Shown here piece by piece: positions 1 through 11,090 of a stretch of 64,000 nt of DNA. Position numbers and translations under genes: made by a program. The notes below the pieces were generated by a model. The model was not told the origin of the DNA. It made no database searches and saw only the letters and a list, made by a program, of their open reading frames with translations. Position 1 is the first letter of the stretch, and each line of letters starts with the position of its first letter. The DNA comes from Gigaspora margarita (lineage: Eukaryota > Glomeromycota > Glomeromycetes > Diversisporales > Gigasporaceae): the NCBI GenBank assembly GCA_009809945.1, contig WTPW01000586.1:219805-283804 (forward strand), in the 5' to 3' direction.

Positions 1-99
1 TATTGTTTTTTTTTTTTTTGTATCTTACTAATTAATTTTTTCTTTTGTAGCTTTCTCTTTAATACCTTTCTTGATATTGATGCTTTGAATATCTTGCTC

Positions 100-640
100 T
101 AGTTGGTACTGTTCCTTGGAATCATCATATATTAGTGTCGTCATAGGATCGTTAGTGTCACCATTAGGTATTGTCACTAGTATTGTATGATGTTTCATCT
201 TGTCGTTTGCCGGTGTTATTGTTTATTACTTTGTTTATACTTTGCTCTGCTTCTTGGAGTCATTATATATTGGAGTTATCACTTGAAGTTATCGTATTTT
301 GAAGCCATCATATGGTGTTATCATATAATAGTAATAGTGATTCTGTTTATCACTGCTTGTATATTAGTGTGGTGTCGTCTAGTATTATTATATTGGTGCT
401 TTCATTCGTATGTTATAGGTGGTCTCATATGTATGCTAATGCCTTCATAATTGTTAGTATTGCTATTAGTTTCACATTGCTATTTTCTTTATTCTTTACT
501 AATAGCTTATTTGTTTTCTTTTTAATTCGTTGCCACTGAGTTAATGTCTTTGTTCATGCCATAGCTTGGTTTTATCATATATTGGTGCGTCGCTTGGTGT
601 TGTCATATATTGGTACCCAACTCAGAGCATTGCTATGTTC
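100..640. repeat. Degenerate tandem repeat, CATATATT-rich
   Basis: Variants of a short phrase such as TCATATATTGGTGTC recur irregularly (for example near 127, 264, 311, 575 and 605), often with GTCGTCA or GTTATCA beside them. Open frames here translate to Leu/Ile/Tyr-rich low-complexity strings, so I read it as an old imperfect tandem array, not a membrane-protein gene. Confidence 0.35.
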
Positions 641-779
641 TAGGATCATAATGTTATTTTGATACCTGAACAGTTGGGTTAGGTATATGAAGACATAGGT
701 TGATGGTTAGGATAAATTAGAACATAAGTTAGAAGTTAGAGTAAGGTTAAATAGAAATATAGTTTAGAACTAGGGTAAG

Positions 780-1147
780 TGACTGGTGCATCCCTAATTA
801 TATCTGAACCTGAACATGTTTATAAACTTTGAACTAAACCTTAACTAAACTTTTACTTAAGTTCGGATTTGGTTCAGGTTTGAAAATTGTGAGTTCATGC
901 TTAGTTCAAGTTCGATGCTAGCAAAATTCTTGGTTTGGGTTCAGGTTTGAGTCTGAATTTAGCTGAACCCAGACTAAACCAGACCTGAACCTTGGAACAC
1001 TAGGAGGTAGCTTATTTTCAGAACTAAAATTTTCTTAATTATCTTTTGGTATAACAAAGAGATTGCTTATTTTCAGATTAAAAGCATTTTACATAGTTGA
1101 ATTAAAACAGAAGAGTAGCTTATTTTTAGCAATATATAGTAAAAACA
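780..1147. repeat. Remnants of GAACC-rich foldback and AAGCTAC family
   Basis: 790-1000 is full of alternating GAACC/GGTTC phrases and ends at a CAAGGTTC/GAACACTAGG-like edge, resembling the arms of the foldback at 7150-8460. 1010-1140 holds three GTAGCTTATTTT-type edges, seen as clean termini in the elements at 8556, 24170 and 34453. Both look like partial, decayed copies. Confidence 0.4.
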
Positions 1148-1156
1148 TAGATTTAA

Positions 1157-1398
1157 GGGAATTAGTAAACAGTGCATCCTGCACTGTAGTGCACTCTATA
1201 GTAACAAATATAACTGATGATTAGGGTTAGGGTTAGAGTTATTATTAGAGTTAGTATCAAAGTTATAGAATTATAGTAAAATCACGAGAGGAGCATTTTT
1301 TGTTAAAAATATAACAGGGGTTACCTAGTAAAATTTTGAGAAACATAAAAGGGGTGCACTGCAGTGCAGGTGCACTACATTTTAAAACCCTTATTATT
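1157..1398. mobile_element. MULE-like MITE, copy 1, with internal TTAGGG repeats
   Basis: Inverted termini rich in GTGCACT and CCTGCACTG face each other (1165-1195 and 1355-1390). A perfect 9-bp direct repeat TAGATTTAA lies at 1148-1156 and 1399-1407, the duplication length usual for Mutator-like elements. The interior at 1220-1240 has telomere-like TTAGGG units. There is no coding capacity. A related copy lies at 37299-37621. The right edge may carry about 8 extra bases. Confidence 0.6.
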
Positions 1399-1557
1399 TA
1401 GATTTAATAACAATAATTGTTCATGTAACATAAATCTCACAAGTTTTTATAAATATAAATTTTAATTGAAGAATTTGTTGTAGCACAGTAAATAGCAAAT
1501 AAAAAGCAAACAAACAATTAAGAAGCATAATTAATAGCTTATAAAACTTCTCATATT

Positions 1558-2036
1558 GGCAGATCGGTGTAACATATCAGCTCGACCAATCATGATTGAG
1601 GATTATCAAAAAATTTTACACAAAAATTTATTACAAAGCGAATTTTCACAAAAACGGCCCTTTTTAACCAGCTTTGTATTTATAATTAAGTACGTAGAAA
1701 ATTACGAAATTCATGTATTTAATTATAAGCCAAAAGTAGATTAAAAAGGCCATTTTTTTGAAAATTGGCTTCCGAATTTACCCTTGATAGTTACCAACCT
1801 ATTTCTCAATGCCCAACCCATCCTAAAACACCTGAGTATTTCAACAAATGATAAAAGTGCTTCTTTCTATAGCTTAGCATAGCTCTTTTATTAAGTTTTA
1901 TTGGTTTTTTAACTTGTCTAGACGTCAAAGAGGCTCTTTTGTTAGTTGTCGTTTGTTAGTTTTTCAACGTTACTTAGGAGCAAATTTTTGTGTAATAGTT
2001 TATTGAAAAAATAGACCCAGCTACACCGATCCGCTG
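1558..2036. mobile_element. Non-autonomous TIR element (GATCGGTGTA ends)
   Basis: The left edge GCAGATCGGTGTAAC is matched in inverted orientation by GCTACACCGATCCGC near 2020-2034. ACACAAAAATTT lies inside both arms. A clean target duplication is not visible, so the exact ends are uncertain. Short frames inside are not convincing genes. Confidence 0.5.
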
Positions 2037-2966
2037 ATATGTTATTTTTTATTAAGATATAATAGTTATAATTACTAGATAGTTTATATGGTTTTATATA
2101 ATTAAATTTATTACTATTAGCTTTTGCCAATGTTATAAAACCAAACTCTTTTTTTCCAATTCTTTTAGTATTATTTAATTCATTGAATAAAATTTATTAT
2201 CATATACAAAAACTCTAAATTGAAATAATTTCATATATTATCAGACTTGCCATCTTTTGTTGCTCCAAATTATAGATATTGTATCTTACTTCCTTTTGTT
2301 ATATTCATTATAATGTGCACTTTGTAATATAAAATATTTTAATTCATCTCTGTCATACAGATTTTTTATACTTTAATTCAAATATAAATAACTTATATAT
2401 ATATATCTAATTAATGCGAATAGCTTGTATAGCAAATAACAACATATTAATTAGTTTTGGTTTAGAGTGACTATGTTTTGAAGTTATTTAATTATAACAT
2501 TAGTGTTATAGTATGATGGTATGGTAGCATTATAAGATTATGATCAGTGTTGGCAAATAGAACAATAGAACAAAAGCTTGATTTTTTGTCTTTATATAAA
2601 AAAAAATTTTTTTATTAATAATTTGCAATTATTTAAATATATATTGTTAGACTATTAGTAAAATAATAAATTTAAAATATTTTTATATTTAATTAGTAAA
2701 ATTTAATACTGAAAATTTACAATAGAAAAATGAAAAAAGTGAATAGAATTAGAAGCCAATAGAACAAACATAGTAAACGTAACAACCCTGATTATGATAT
2801 ATCAATAGTTAACAGTTGGGATTATAGCATATGATGTTTATTAGTTTCCTGATTTGTTATACAGATTATGGGATAAATTTTTTACTATAGTGCTCAAGTT
2901 ACTTCATATTAAATAAAATACTTTTTAGCTAAATTTTAAAACATAATAGCTTTAATGCTTATAACT
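2037..2966. other. AT-rich interval, nothing recognised
   Basis: Long A/T runs and short microsatellites such as the TATATA near 2394. No frame with coding character, no tRNA-like boxes, and no paired terminal repeats that I can support. Confidence 0.5.
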
Positions 2967-3805
2967 TTAATTGATAATCCGCTTGTTAACTAGAGAGTGA
3001 CAAAATGTAGTATGCTTCTATCTAAAAATTTTTTATTAAGTTAACAATACATGTCCATTAATTGAAAGTTGTAGAGCTTGTCGAGACACATCTAAGAGTG
3101 GTTAGATCATCCAAATCAGCCCAATAGATAGAAAAATATCATCAAAAAATGATTAGCTGACTATATAAAATCCTGTAATACAGATTACATATGAAAATCA
3201 CTATAGGCGAAATGTGGCATGCTTCTATCTAAAAGTTTTTTTTACTAAGTTAATGATACATATCCACTAATTGAAAGTTGTAGAGCTTGTTCAGACTCAT
3301 CTAATGCTAGTTAGATCATCCAAATTAGTCTAGTGGATGGCGAGATATCATCGAAAAAAAATTGACTAACTACATTGTTTACATAGAAATTTTATAAGTT
3401 AGCCAATGTTTTTAATAATATCTCGCTATTCACTAGGCTGATTTGGATGATCTAACTACTGTTAGATGCATCTTGACAAGCTCTACAACTTTTAATTAGT
3501 GGGCATGTATTATTAATTTAGTAAGAAAAAATAATTTAGATGGAAGCATGCCACATTTCGCCTATAGTGATTTTTATATATAATCTGTGTCACAGGATTT
3601 TATATAGTCAGCCAATAGTTTTTCAATAATATCTTGCCATTTACTAGGCTGATTTGGATGATTTAAACACTGTTAGATGCATTTTGACAAGCTCTACAAC
3701 TTTTAATTAGTGGATATGTATCATTAACTTAATAAGAAAAAAATTTTTAGATAGAAGCATGCCATATTTTGTTACTCTTCAGTTGACAGGCAGATTATCA
3801 ATTAA
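2967..3805. mobile_element. Foldback element, family F1 copy 1
   Basis: Ends TTAATTGATAATC and its reverse complement at 3793-3805. Each arm contains two tandem copies of a roughly 200-bp unit (AAGTTGTAGAGCTTG, GATCATCCAAAT, GCATGCTTCTATCTAAA), and the arms are inverted around about 3380. The whole unit can fold into a very long hairpin. It has no ORF. A second copy lies at 24878-26130. Confidence 0.75.
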
Positions 3806-4230
3806 TTTATAAACTGGTTTAAAAATTCTAATCAATAATTTGGTGAATACTAATAAAAACAATAGTTTTATCATTATATTTTTAAAAAATAATTAAACTT
3901 AAAAAATTTTATAGATTTATTAAAATATATATAATTTTTGATAAAAAGTAATATGGAGTACTATATAAAACTTGAGTAATTGACATACATATAATAGACC
4001 AGTTTTTAATAGTAAATTGCAATAGTAAACCTTTTTTAAATACTATTTTTCAAGGTTTTTTAAAAAAAACCACATTCAAAAAAACATAAAGTACTATAGT
4101 TTAACAATACAATTACTTTTTATTTTAATATTCAAAACAAGATAAGTTTTAATTTAAAAAAAATATAGCCTTTAAAGTTGGCTTTCATTTTATTTTTTAT
4201 ATATAATATTTTATTTAATATTTTTATTTT
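3806..4230. other. AT-rich interval, nothing recognised
   Basis: Homopolymer-rich sequence. No gene, RNA gene or terminal repeat that I can support. Confidence 0.5.
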
Positions 4231-4249
4231 TATAATATACTAAGTTTAC

Positions 4250-4707
4250 TTGACGCAAGAGAGAAAGATAGCAAAGAAGTGAAAAGTCAATGGAAAAGGA
4301 AAAAACCAAGTAAAGAAGAAACTACCCAGGGTGGGTTAGAAGACTCAGACAAGCCCTTGGGTAAATTTGAAAAAATGGTGAAAGGAGCAAAACATATCTT
4401 AAGAAATTGAATAGAGGGCATGATGAGACCATTCTGGATGTCATCAGTTAAGCCACAGAAAATACAAAATAAGGGTTGATCCTGACAAAGCCAGCAAGAA
4501 CTTATCAATGACAATTTGAAAGTTTTTTATATATTAGAAAACAGAAAATTGGAAACAAATCTTGACTGTGGCAGATCACATTTAGGTATTTCGGTAACCA
4601 GATGAGTGATAGAGAGAGAATCGTAGGCATTAGTCTAGCAAACCCTAGAGTAGTATACTTGTATCTCAAATAATAAGGCAGGATTGCTCAAAAAATATAT
4701 ATATATA
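4250..4707 (+). mobile_element. Retroposed sequence (SINE-like) with 19-bp TSD
   Basis: A 458-bp block, clearly less AT-rich than its surroundings, is bracketed by TATAATATACTAAGTTTAC (4231-4249) and the same sequence with one mismatch (4708-4726). It ends in an A-rich then TA-rich tail (from 4690). Long direct repeats plus such a tail indicate insertion by target-primed reverse transcription. I do not see a convincing A box, so the source RNA is unknown: SINE, or retroposed fragment of a transcript. A 75-codon minus-strand frame inside is probably chance. Confidence 0.65.
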
Positions 4708-4992
4708 TATAATATACCAAGTTTACCTAAAAATTATAATCTACCAAAGCCATTAGTAAAGGTTGCAAGTTACAACTACAAAATAATAGTTTTGATTTTA
4801 AATAAAACTTGTTAGATCTAGTAATTGCATAATTAGAACAATATATATATATATATAGTTTTTTTTATGTCAAAGTTTTTGCTATGAAGAAAGGTTTTTA
4901 TTCAAACATGTGAATCAAGAGGTCCTCTTTGGCACCCCAAAATTTGTTATATAGATGAGAATACAACTAGCTACATATACAACTTTTGGTTA

Positions 4993-5146
4993 GGGGAGTG
5001 ACAAAAATCAGGTGATTTTTTAGGGGGGAGGGGGGGTAAAAAATGTTGAAATTATATATAGGAACCTAACCAAATTTATATTAAAGAGGGGAGGAGGGGG
5101 GGTAGGCCTCTAATAAAAAATAATCAGGTGATTAATGACATGGCTC
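4993..5146. mobile_element. PIF/Harbinger-like MITE, copy H1
   Basis: 154 bp. Ends GGGGAGTGACAAAAATCA on the left and, inverted, GAGCCATGTCATTAATCA on the right, with TTA on both sides (4990-4992 and 5147-5149). The 3-bp TWA duplication and GGG...GTG-type termini fit PIF/Harbinger. The middle carries G-rich runs. Copies H2 and H3 lie at 7710 and 38885. Confidence 0.8.
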
Positions 5147-5149
5147 TTA

Positions 5150-5728
5150 TCTAATTTAAGTAGTCTGCCCAAATGTTCTATACTAGTTGCTATATTTGCA
5201 ACCCAACTAGGGGATTACCTATTTAAACCCTTTGGTCTCTGCTTCTCTTGCCAATCCTACTTGTATTACCAGTACAGCTCTTTAATATATTAGTTAGTTA
5301 AGGTTAGTTCCAGATACTTAATAAAATCCCTTTAGGCTACTTTATTCTCACAGAACACTTGGTAGAGCATTCACTATTCACATAGCTATTACCTACACTT
5401 TGGTAATGATGCATTCACTAAGGCTTACACTTGGAGTTAGAGTAAAACCTGTACTCCTATATTACCTACTTTTGTTTTGTAAAGTTTGCTTTAATTTTAG
5501 CACCCATCTTATTATCCTACTGGTCTTTATATTGACTTTCAAACTTCTAATTCAGTTAGCCTAAAAGGGTTAATTTACCTAGCATTAGGTGCCACTAGTA
5601 ATACCACCACAATTGATTTTTGAAAAAGCCTTATTTTATCTTCATTAGAGAAAATTAAAATTTTTTATAAAGAAGAGCAAATAAAATTTATATAGATATG
5701 TTTATAATTTTATCTACTGAAAGTTCCT
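5150..5728. other. Less AT-rich interval, possible LTR remnant
   Basis: 5160-5620 is richer in C and G than its neighbours, with a TATTTAAACC stretch near 5219 and a later ACCACCACAATTG. This could be a decayed solo LTR or a retroposon, but I find no paired copy, no TG...CA boundaries that I can defend and no ORF. Confidence 0.2.
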
Positions 5729-6270
5729 GAAAATAAGCTACCATTTTTTGAGCGATTTTAAGTAAAAAAACAGGAGTAGCTTATTTTCAGATAAAAGAGG
5801 TTTTCAGTGATCATAAGTAGTCGTCGCATAGTAAAATCCAAATTTTACTATGTAAATCAATCAAAATTGCTTAAGCAAACTTATTAAAGAGATCAGAATG
5901 CATAAATTCTGAAATTTTAATATAAATCAGAGAACTTTTTATTATTTGAGTTTTAATTTTTACATTTGTTGTATATATATATTTTTTTAAAAATTTTTAA
6001 TTTTTCTGTCGAATATAAAAATTAAAACTTAAAAAATAAAAAGTTCTCTGATTTGCATAAAAATTTTAAAGTATATGCAACTTGATCTTCTGATTAAGTT
6101 TACTTAAGCGATTATAAACGATTTGTATAGTAAATTTTGCCTTTACTATGTAGTGACCATTATTAATTATAGGGGTAGCTTATTTTCAGATAAAAGAAGT
6201 TTTTACATTTTTGGATTTTAAACAGGATAGTAGCTTATTTTCAGGGTAGCTTATTTTTGGCAATATATGG
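5729..6270. mobile_element. Decayed inverted-repeat element, AAGCTAC family relative
   Basis: Left CCTGAAAATAAGCTACC (5735-5751) faces GGTAGCTTATTTTTGGC (6244-6260). The two halves are mutually inverted around about 5990 (AAAGTTCTCTGATTT and its complement near 5925 and 6036). Several internal GTAGCTTATTTTCAG phrases suggest a rearranged or multiply inserted copy. Edges are approximate. Confidence 0.45.
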
Positions 6271-6974
6271 TATTTTAAAAAAGTATCACATTATTTCATC
6301 ATTCAAATAAAATAGTCAAAAACAATTTTGTCTTCAAATTTAATTTCAAGTTTTAGAACTCGAAATAATTTCATTCTTATATATAGGTACTACTATAGTT
6401 TTTTCTTTACTTGTTACCTACTTCTATAGTGTAGGTTCTTTTTCTCTGGTGCGATTCTAGCAGCCAAATTGGTGAACCCAACTCTAAAGAGTTTGTTTGT
6501 TCAAAATTCTAGTGTTTCTAATTCTTTGGTTTTGGTAGCACTATTAAAGATCTTTGCTACCTTCTTACTTAGAACTTGCCAAACAGGGTTTTATTTCTTT
6601 GGTCCTTTGAATTTGTTTGTGCAATGATATACAAATATGCCTAAAAGCTCCTATTGTAAATAGTGGACCAAGGATTATAGTTAATATATCTGCTCAATCA
6701 GTGAGACAATAGTTACCATATTACAGATCTATTTTCTAAAGCATTGCCAATAGAATTTGAACCCTAGACTTGCTGCTCAGGGTGACAATTTAACAACTTC
6801 TCTAAGTTACCATATAATAACAATATATTAAAAAAAAGGTCAAATTAGAATTATTACAAACAAAATAAATTTTTAAAACCAAGTAGGTTGAAGTTTATTA
6901 AAAATTAATAGGTCAGTTTAGTTACTACTAGAGTTATTACTGTATAATTTATTATACTAAAAAGTATCATACTA
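6271..6974. other. Interval without recognised gene
   Basis: 6400-6640 is less AT-rich and contains CAGCCAAATTGGTGAACCC, loosely like a primer-binding site next to an LTR. No matching LTR pair or gag/pol frame is present in the window, so I leave it unassigned. Confidence 0.3.
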
Positions 6975-7149
6975 CTATATATTGCTGAAAATAAGCTACC
7001 TTTTTTGAGCAAAAGTTATACAAAAAATAAAGATAAATTATTTTTAAATTGTAGAATTTTTTAAAAAATTGAAAAATGTACTAATAAAATATTATCCAAA
7101 TGCTACAAAATTTTATTGTAAGTATATCTTATATTATAAATTTACTTAA

Positions 7150-8460
7150 TAGTAGTGTTCTGATGTTCGGCCGAACTGAACCCAAACTCAAACCAAGAAT
7201 TTTGCAGATCTTTGAACTCGAACTGGACTTGAATATGATTAAAAATTCAGTTCAGGTTCAGTTCAAAAGTTTACGAACATGTTCGAGTTTGGGATTATAA
7301 TTAGTAATAATCGATTAAAGTAAAAAATCGATTAAATCGATAGTATAAAAAAATTTATAAATTTTAAATAAACTTTAAAAGCGATTTTCTCAATAACTAA
7401 TAATTAGAATTAGCTCAAATTTTTAACACAAATAGTATTGATATCAGTTTATAATATACTAAATTTTTAGCAAATTTGGACTAGTAGTTCTCATGTAATT
7501 ACCTGTATACGATAATTGATTTTTTTAAAAAAATCAATTACTGTATATTTGTAAATTTTAATTAAACTTTAAAAGTGCTTTTCTCAATAACTAGCAATTA
7601 AAATTATCTCAAATTTTTACCATAAATAGTATTAATAACATTCCATAATATACTAAAATTATAGTAAATTTGGACCAGTAATACTTGAGTAATTGCTTGT
7701 ATATGATAAGGGGAGTGACAAAAATCAAGTGATTTTTTAGAGAAGAGGTAGTAAAAAAAGTTGAAATTACATATAAGAACCTGACTATATATATATTAAA
7801 GAAGAGAGAGGGGGTAGGCCTCTGATAAAAAATAATCAGGTGATTAATGACATGGTCCTAATTGATTTTTAAAAACCAATTATTGTATACAAGCAATTTT
7901 TCAAGAAATACTGGTTCAAATATGTTAAAATTTTAGTATATTATAGAATGTTATTTATACTATTTATAATAAAAATTTGAAATAATTTTAATTACTAGTT
8001 ATCAAGAAAAGCACTTTTAAAGTTTAATTAAAATTTATGAATATACAGTAATTGATTTTTTTAAAAAAATCAATTATCATATACAGATAATTACTCGAGA
8101 ACTACTAGTCCAAATTTGCTGAAAATTTAGTATATTATAAATTGATATCAATACTATTTGTGTTAAAAATTTGAGCTAATTCTAATTATTAGTTATTGAG
8201 AAAATCACTTTTGAAGTTTAATTAAAATTTATAAATTTTTTTATATTATTAATTTTAATCAATTTTTTTACTTTAATCGATTATTACTAATTATAATCCT
8301 GAACCTGAACATGTTCGTAAACTTTCGAACTGAACCTAAACTGAACCTGAATATACTCTAAAAGTTCAAGATCTCAAGTTTGAGTTTGGTTTGAATTTCG
8401 AACCGAACTTGAACTTGACCTAAGTTCGGTTTAGTTTGGGTTCATAAGAATACTAATTAA
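7150..8460. repeat. Large GAACC-rich palindrome (foldback)
   Basis: 7150-7705 is the inverted repeat of 7862-8460. Paired landmarks are CGATTAAAGTAAAAAATCGA with its partner near 8275, and TACGAACATG (7272) with CATGTTCGTA (8310). The outer 130 bp of each arm alternate GAACC and GGTTC. The only asymmetry at the centre is MITE H2 at 7710-7858, which therefore entered the loop later. No coding capacity. Confidence 0.7.
7710..7858. mobile_element. PIF/Harbinger-like MITE, copy H2
   Basis: 149 bp with the same GGGGAGTGACAAAAATCA start and ATTAATGACATGGTCC end as H1. TAA is duplicated at 7707-7709 and 7859-7861. It sits at the centre of the palindrome, so the target was the hairpin loop. Confidence 0.8.
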
Positions 8461-8555
8461 TAGCACTTTTTTTAATTTACTTAGTAAAATTTGGACTTTT
8501 ATATGTAGCAACTGCTAACAGGTTTTTTGAGATTTTGTAAAAAAATCAAAAAGTA

Positions 8556-8872
8556 CCATATATTCCTGAAAATAAGCTACTCCAAAAATAAGCTACCCCT
8601 CTGATTTTTTTCAAAAAATCTTAAAAAATGTATTAGCAGTTGCTACATATAAAAGTCCAAATTTTACTAAGTAAATCTCAAAAGTGCCATTAAGTAAACT
8701 TGTTTAGGGCATCAAAATACACTTATATTAAAAATTTTATGTCATTTAGATAACGTTTTATTAGTATATTTTTTAATTATTCAAAAAATTTAACAATTCG
8801 AAAATAAGCTATACCACTTTTTTTTTGTAATTTTTGTTCCAAAAAAGGTAGCTTATTTTTAGGAATATATGG
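8556..8872. mobile_element. 317-bp TA-flanked MITE, family T copy 1
   Basis: Inverted ends CCATATATTCCTGAAAATAA and CCATATATTCCTAAAAATAA, with TA at 8554-8555 and 8873-8874. The interior is non-coding, with repeated AATAAGCTAC phrases. Copies of nearly identical length at 24170-24487 and 34453-34768 show it is a defined family. TA duplication suggests Tc1/mariner-type mobilisation. Confidence 0.75.
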
Positions 8873-8991
8873 TAGTTTATTTTAAACAGTAGCTTATTTT
8901 GGCAATATATAATAGTTGCAAGTTATAAATCAATTAGAACTAAAATATAGTCACAAAATTAAAAAAAGCTATATATTAATAAAGAATGATA

Positions 8992-9515
8992 TCCTGTGGG
9001 TCGATAGCATAGGCAGTTAAAGCTCTGAGGACAAAATCGAAAGGTTACCAGTTCAAATCTTACCAAAAGCAAAATAAGATAAGCCATTTAGATAATTACC
9101 TATCTGAGAAGCCCTTATATTTGTGGCTATGAGGCAGGCTGTATTAGGATCCTGATCTGAAATAACTAAAGTCACAAGATATAGTATAAAGATCTTGTTA
9201 TATGAATTTGTAGCACTAATAATAGAGGTTATACACCTTCGTTGTCTTCTGGCTCTTCGCACTGGTGCAGTACGTCATTCTTAGGGACCCATGAGGCACC
9301 CAAGAAAAGTCGGTACTTAGGACTCTTCTGAATTCGCCTGTTAAAGATAATTTGGTAATATGAACAATCAAGTTGAGGTAGAAGTTCAAAGATAGAAACT
9401 CGATAGTGACAGATTGGATATACCAACTATCTGGATTAAAGAGTGAAAATAATCTGGCAAGACATTACGATAGTAAAAAAAAAAATAAAAATAAAAATAA
9501 AAATAAAAAATAAAA
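8992..9515 (+). mobile_element. tRNA-derived SINE
   Basis: The head has RNA polymerase III promoter elements: an A box TAGCATAGGCAG (9005-9016) and a B box GTTCAAATC (9051-9059), about 35 nt apart as in a tRNA. A longer unrelated body follows, then a tail of AAAAATAAAAAT units (9475-9515). AATGATA is repeated at 8985-8991 and 9516-9522, consistent with a target duplication. The body is less AT-rich than the flanks. Two short minus-strand frames inside are coincidental. The strand follows the boxes and the A-rich tail. Confidence 0.75.
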
Positions 9516-9522
9516 AATGATA

Positions 9523-10568
9523 CAATTTTTAAATTAATATTGATTCAAATAATTTAAATATACCAATTAATAAATAATTTCTAGTATATAAACTTTTGCT
9601 AGAAAAGGGTCAAATTTAAAAAAAAAGAAAATTTATAAGAAATTAATTTTTTTGTAAACTATTAATCAGTATTGTATGATTTTGATACTATTTAATTATT
9701 TTACTGAAATGAATTGAATACTAACAAAATTATATAATTCTAACAATAGTTTATAAAAAAATTAAATTTTTTGTAAATTACAAAATTCATATTTTGAATT
9801 TAAGAATCTTTAGTACTATATAAGAAAATTGCTCTAAATTAAAAATATTGTAAGCTTAAGTACATCTCAACTAGAATTGTTGGATGGACTATTTTTACTA
9901 TATTAATTGTTTAAGACTGCCCAATTAATATCTAAAGTTCTATTTAACAATTATATCTCTAACTAGTTAAAACAAAATAAACAAGTTTAAAAGGCAGTTC
10001 ATATTTAAAAAAAATATAAAATATAGCAGGCATTTTACTATCTTTTATATAGTAATAGAATGCTAAATATTTCTGTAAATAAGGGCAAACTATATAGTAA
10101 AAAAAGAAAAAAATCTTGTGATTTATATAATAATTTTAATGATTTTATTATTATTAGAATTATAATAACACATTCTACAATTTTAATTAAAGATTCAAAG
10201 AATACTTATATAATAAAAAAAATACTTTTTACTAAATAAATTGGTATTTTACTATCATAAAAAATTTATAAGTTCTGACTATAATATTTAGTAATAATTA
10301 TATTCTTTAACTATGAACTATTTCTTAAAATACTTATTAAGATAGAATAATAGTAAATATTAATAAAATTAAATAGCTTAAATATATTAGTTATAACAAG
10401 ATTTTGAAGAACTCTAACATAACTTAGATCTAAATTTGTATGAAGTTTGTATACTTTTAGCCAAATAAATACATAAAATAGAGTAAATTTTAAAATTTTA
10501 CTATATAAAAATGCAATGTTCAATAAATTTTTATACAAAAAATTTTTTTTAAAGATCTATTAAAACCA
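9523..10568. other. AT-rich interval, nothing recognised
   Basis: Highly AT-rich. A 75-codon minus-strand frame near 10311-10538 is Leu/Ile/Asn/Tyr-rich and looks like base-composition noise. No paired termini found. Confidence 0.5.
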
Positions 10569-10679
10569 GATGCTATAGGACCTCGAGCTATTAATATATA
10601 GGTCACAAAAAATTAAAAATTTTTTATAATAGCTCTAAGCAAGAATTTTTACTAATATTAATAAGCATTATTAGCATAT

Positions 10680-10682
<3 letters not shown>

Positions 10683-10732
<50 letters not shown>

Positions 10733-11090
10733 TAATATAATGTCATAGTAGAAACTTTGTTACAGCAACCTTAAATTAATCCTAAGATTAATAGTCTCTT
10801 TGTTATCAAGTAGAGATAGATGAGGGGTCAGATAAGTTCTTGGATCAGGCTGACAAATTCCTCCAACCTGAAAACTAGTTGAAGTAAAGAGATATGGCTA
10901 TAGAAAATTCTATAGTAAAGATTTCTAACTACATTTGTGCTACAAAGCACTCAATGTGATATTACACCTCCTATTTCCTATTTTATACTATTATTAATTT
11001 AAACTAATAAAATAAATCTAGTTAGGATAGGTTGGAGAAAACCTAAAGTGTTAATTATGATATTATAAAAAGTATGTTGTTAGGGGTAGC
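10683..11090 (-). other. LINE A 3' untranslated region and poly(A) tail
   Basis: About 48 consecutive T at 10683-10730 is the complement of a long poly(A) tail, followed by about 350 bp of non-coding sequence before the RNase H-side reading frames begin. The long pure tail suggests either recent insertion or microsatellite growth of an older tail. Confidence 0.65.

Larger units (their letters stand above)
6975..8912. mobile_element. TA-flanked TIR element of the AAGCTAC family, host of nested insertions
   Basis: Left TIR CTATATATTGCTGAAAATAA and right TIR (read inverted) TTATATATTGCCAAAATAAG, with TA on both sides (6973-6974 and 8913-8914), as in Tc1/mariner-type insertions. It now contains the palindrome at 7150-8460, the Harbinger-like MITE at 7710-7858 and the 317-bp relative at 8556-8872. 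No transposase frame is visible. Confidence 0.55.

Noticed and set aside
187-539. Two overlapping Leu/Ile/Tyr/Cys-rich frames resembling membrane proteins
   Set aside because: They follow a degenerate tandem DNA repeat and low-complexity composition; no gene context.
5160-6640. LTR retrotransposon (TATTTAAACC box and TTGGTGAACCC primer-site-like sequence)
   Set aside because: No paired LTRs, gag/pol frames or target duplication; too weak to call.
8992-9070. Functional tRNA gene
   Set aside because: A and B boxes are present but no cloverleaf acceptor pairing is evident, and the sequence runs on into a SINE body with an A-rich tail.
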